DNA from: Caldisericota bacterium
GTDB lineage: Bacteria > Caldisericota > Caldisericia > Cryosericales > Cryosericaceae
Length of the DNA stretch: 5,013 bases
Assembly (NCBI GenBank): GCA_026390215.1
Contig: JAPLGJ010000116.1
Location: 1-5,013 of the forward strand
Reading direction: 5' to 3'
In this document: positions 4,709-5,013 of the stretch, piece after piece
Layout: every line of letters begins with the position of its first letter
Position numbering within the stretch: the stretch's first letter is position 1
The notes under the pieces: generated by a model
What the model was told of the DNA's origin: nothing
What the model saw: the letters and a program-made list of their open reading frames with translations, nothing else
Databases searched by the model: none
Translations under genes and position numbers: made by a program

Positions 4709-5013
4709 ATGAGCGTAATCGAAGAGATCCGGGCCAAGGCGAAGGCCCTGCACCGCACCGTCATTCTGCCTGAGGGCAATGAAGACCGCACCCTGAAAGC
4801 GGCACAGATGCTGGTCAGTGGTGGAATTGCCGACGTCATCCTGGTTGAAGACGAGACATCCATCCGCGCAAACGCGACCCGCCTGGGCGTCGACCTGACC
4901 GGCGTGCAGATCGTGGATCCCAAGACGTCACCCAAGGCAGCCGAGTTTGCCGCTCTCATCTTTGAGAAGCGCAAGGCCAAAGGGATGACACCGGAGAAAG
5001 CTGCCGAACTGTC
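4709..5013 (+). CDS. pta: Phosphate acetyltransferase, N-terminal 101 residues (cut by window end)
   Basis: The enzyme interconverts acetyl-CoA plus phosphate and acetyl phosphate plus CoA in the cytoplasm. With acetate kinase it makes ATP during fermentation or activates acetate. The visible part matches the start of the PTA/PTB domain: IRAKAKALHRTVILPEGNEDRTLKAA at residues 7-32 (with the PEG-x-x-x-R-T-x-x-A-A signature), then a Rossmann-like segment ADVILVEDE, GVDLTGVQIVDPKTSP, and EKRKAKGMTPEKAAEL (86-101; family RK-x-KG-x-T). It starts directly with the catalytic domain, so it is the short (~330-residue) form found in Firmicutes and Thermotogota, not the long enterobacterial form. Phosphate butyryltransferase is less likely because of the RKAKGMT region. 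GGGAGGA (4698-4704) supports the ATG. It begins 71 nt after azlD with its own promoter. Confidence 0.93.
   Translation, partial: MSVIEEIRAKAKALHRTVILPEGNEDRTLKAAQMLVSGGIADVILVEDETSIRANATRLGVDLTGVQIVDPKTSPKAAEFAALIFEKRKAKGMTPEKAAEL

Overview
The window is bacterial DNA, moderately GC-rich (G/C clearly favoured at codon third positions). It carries purine-rich Shine-Dalgarno sites (GGAGG, GGGAGGA) and sigma-70-type promoters with a TACAAT or TAGAAT -10 box. An S-layer-homology (SLH) surface protein, an ECF-type vitamin transporter component and a short-form phosphotransacetylase together suggest an anaerobic or fermentative bacterium with an S-layer. A Firmicutes-like or deep-branching lineage is plausible, but the sequence alone does not settle the phylum.

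Layout. Positions 1-2454 (minus strand) hold the first 818 codons of a large exported protein. It has a signal peptide, three SLH motifs, two divergent copies of a beta-rich module and a helical, Trp-rich C-terminal part that runs off the left edge. Positions 2455-2778 are a divergent non-coding region with several inverted repeats, one of which is the widespread dispersed hairpin that translates as 'CHSREGGNP'. From about 2769 rightwards everything is on the plus strand. First comes an extended -10 promoter and a 120-nt leader, either structured RNA or a 39-codon ORF. Then come an ECF transporter substrate-binding (S) component (2895-3536), the AzlC/AzlD branched-chain amino acid exporter pair (3641-4327 and 4317-4637) and the start of phosphate acetyltransferase (4709-end).

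How the genes may fit together. AzlC and AzlD overlap and should form one two-subunit exporter. pta and azlC each have their own good promoter, so the plus-strand genes are neighbours rather than one strict operon. The azlC promoter sits so close to its ATG that the mRNA is predicted to be leaderless. If the S component imports pantothenate (not proven), three adjacent loci would all touch branched-chain keto-acid and CoA metabolism: pantothenate uptake, valine/leucine/isoleucine export and acetyl-CoA/acetyl-phosphate exchange. This is inference only.

I see no defence system, CRISPR array, transposase, tRNA or rRNA. The points most worth checking are the leaderless azlC promoter, the structured or coding leader before the S component, and the duplicated unknown module in the SLH protein.
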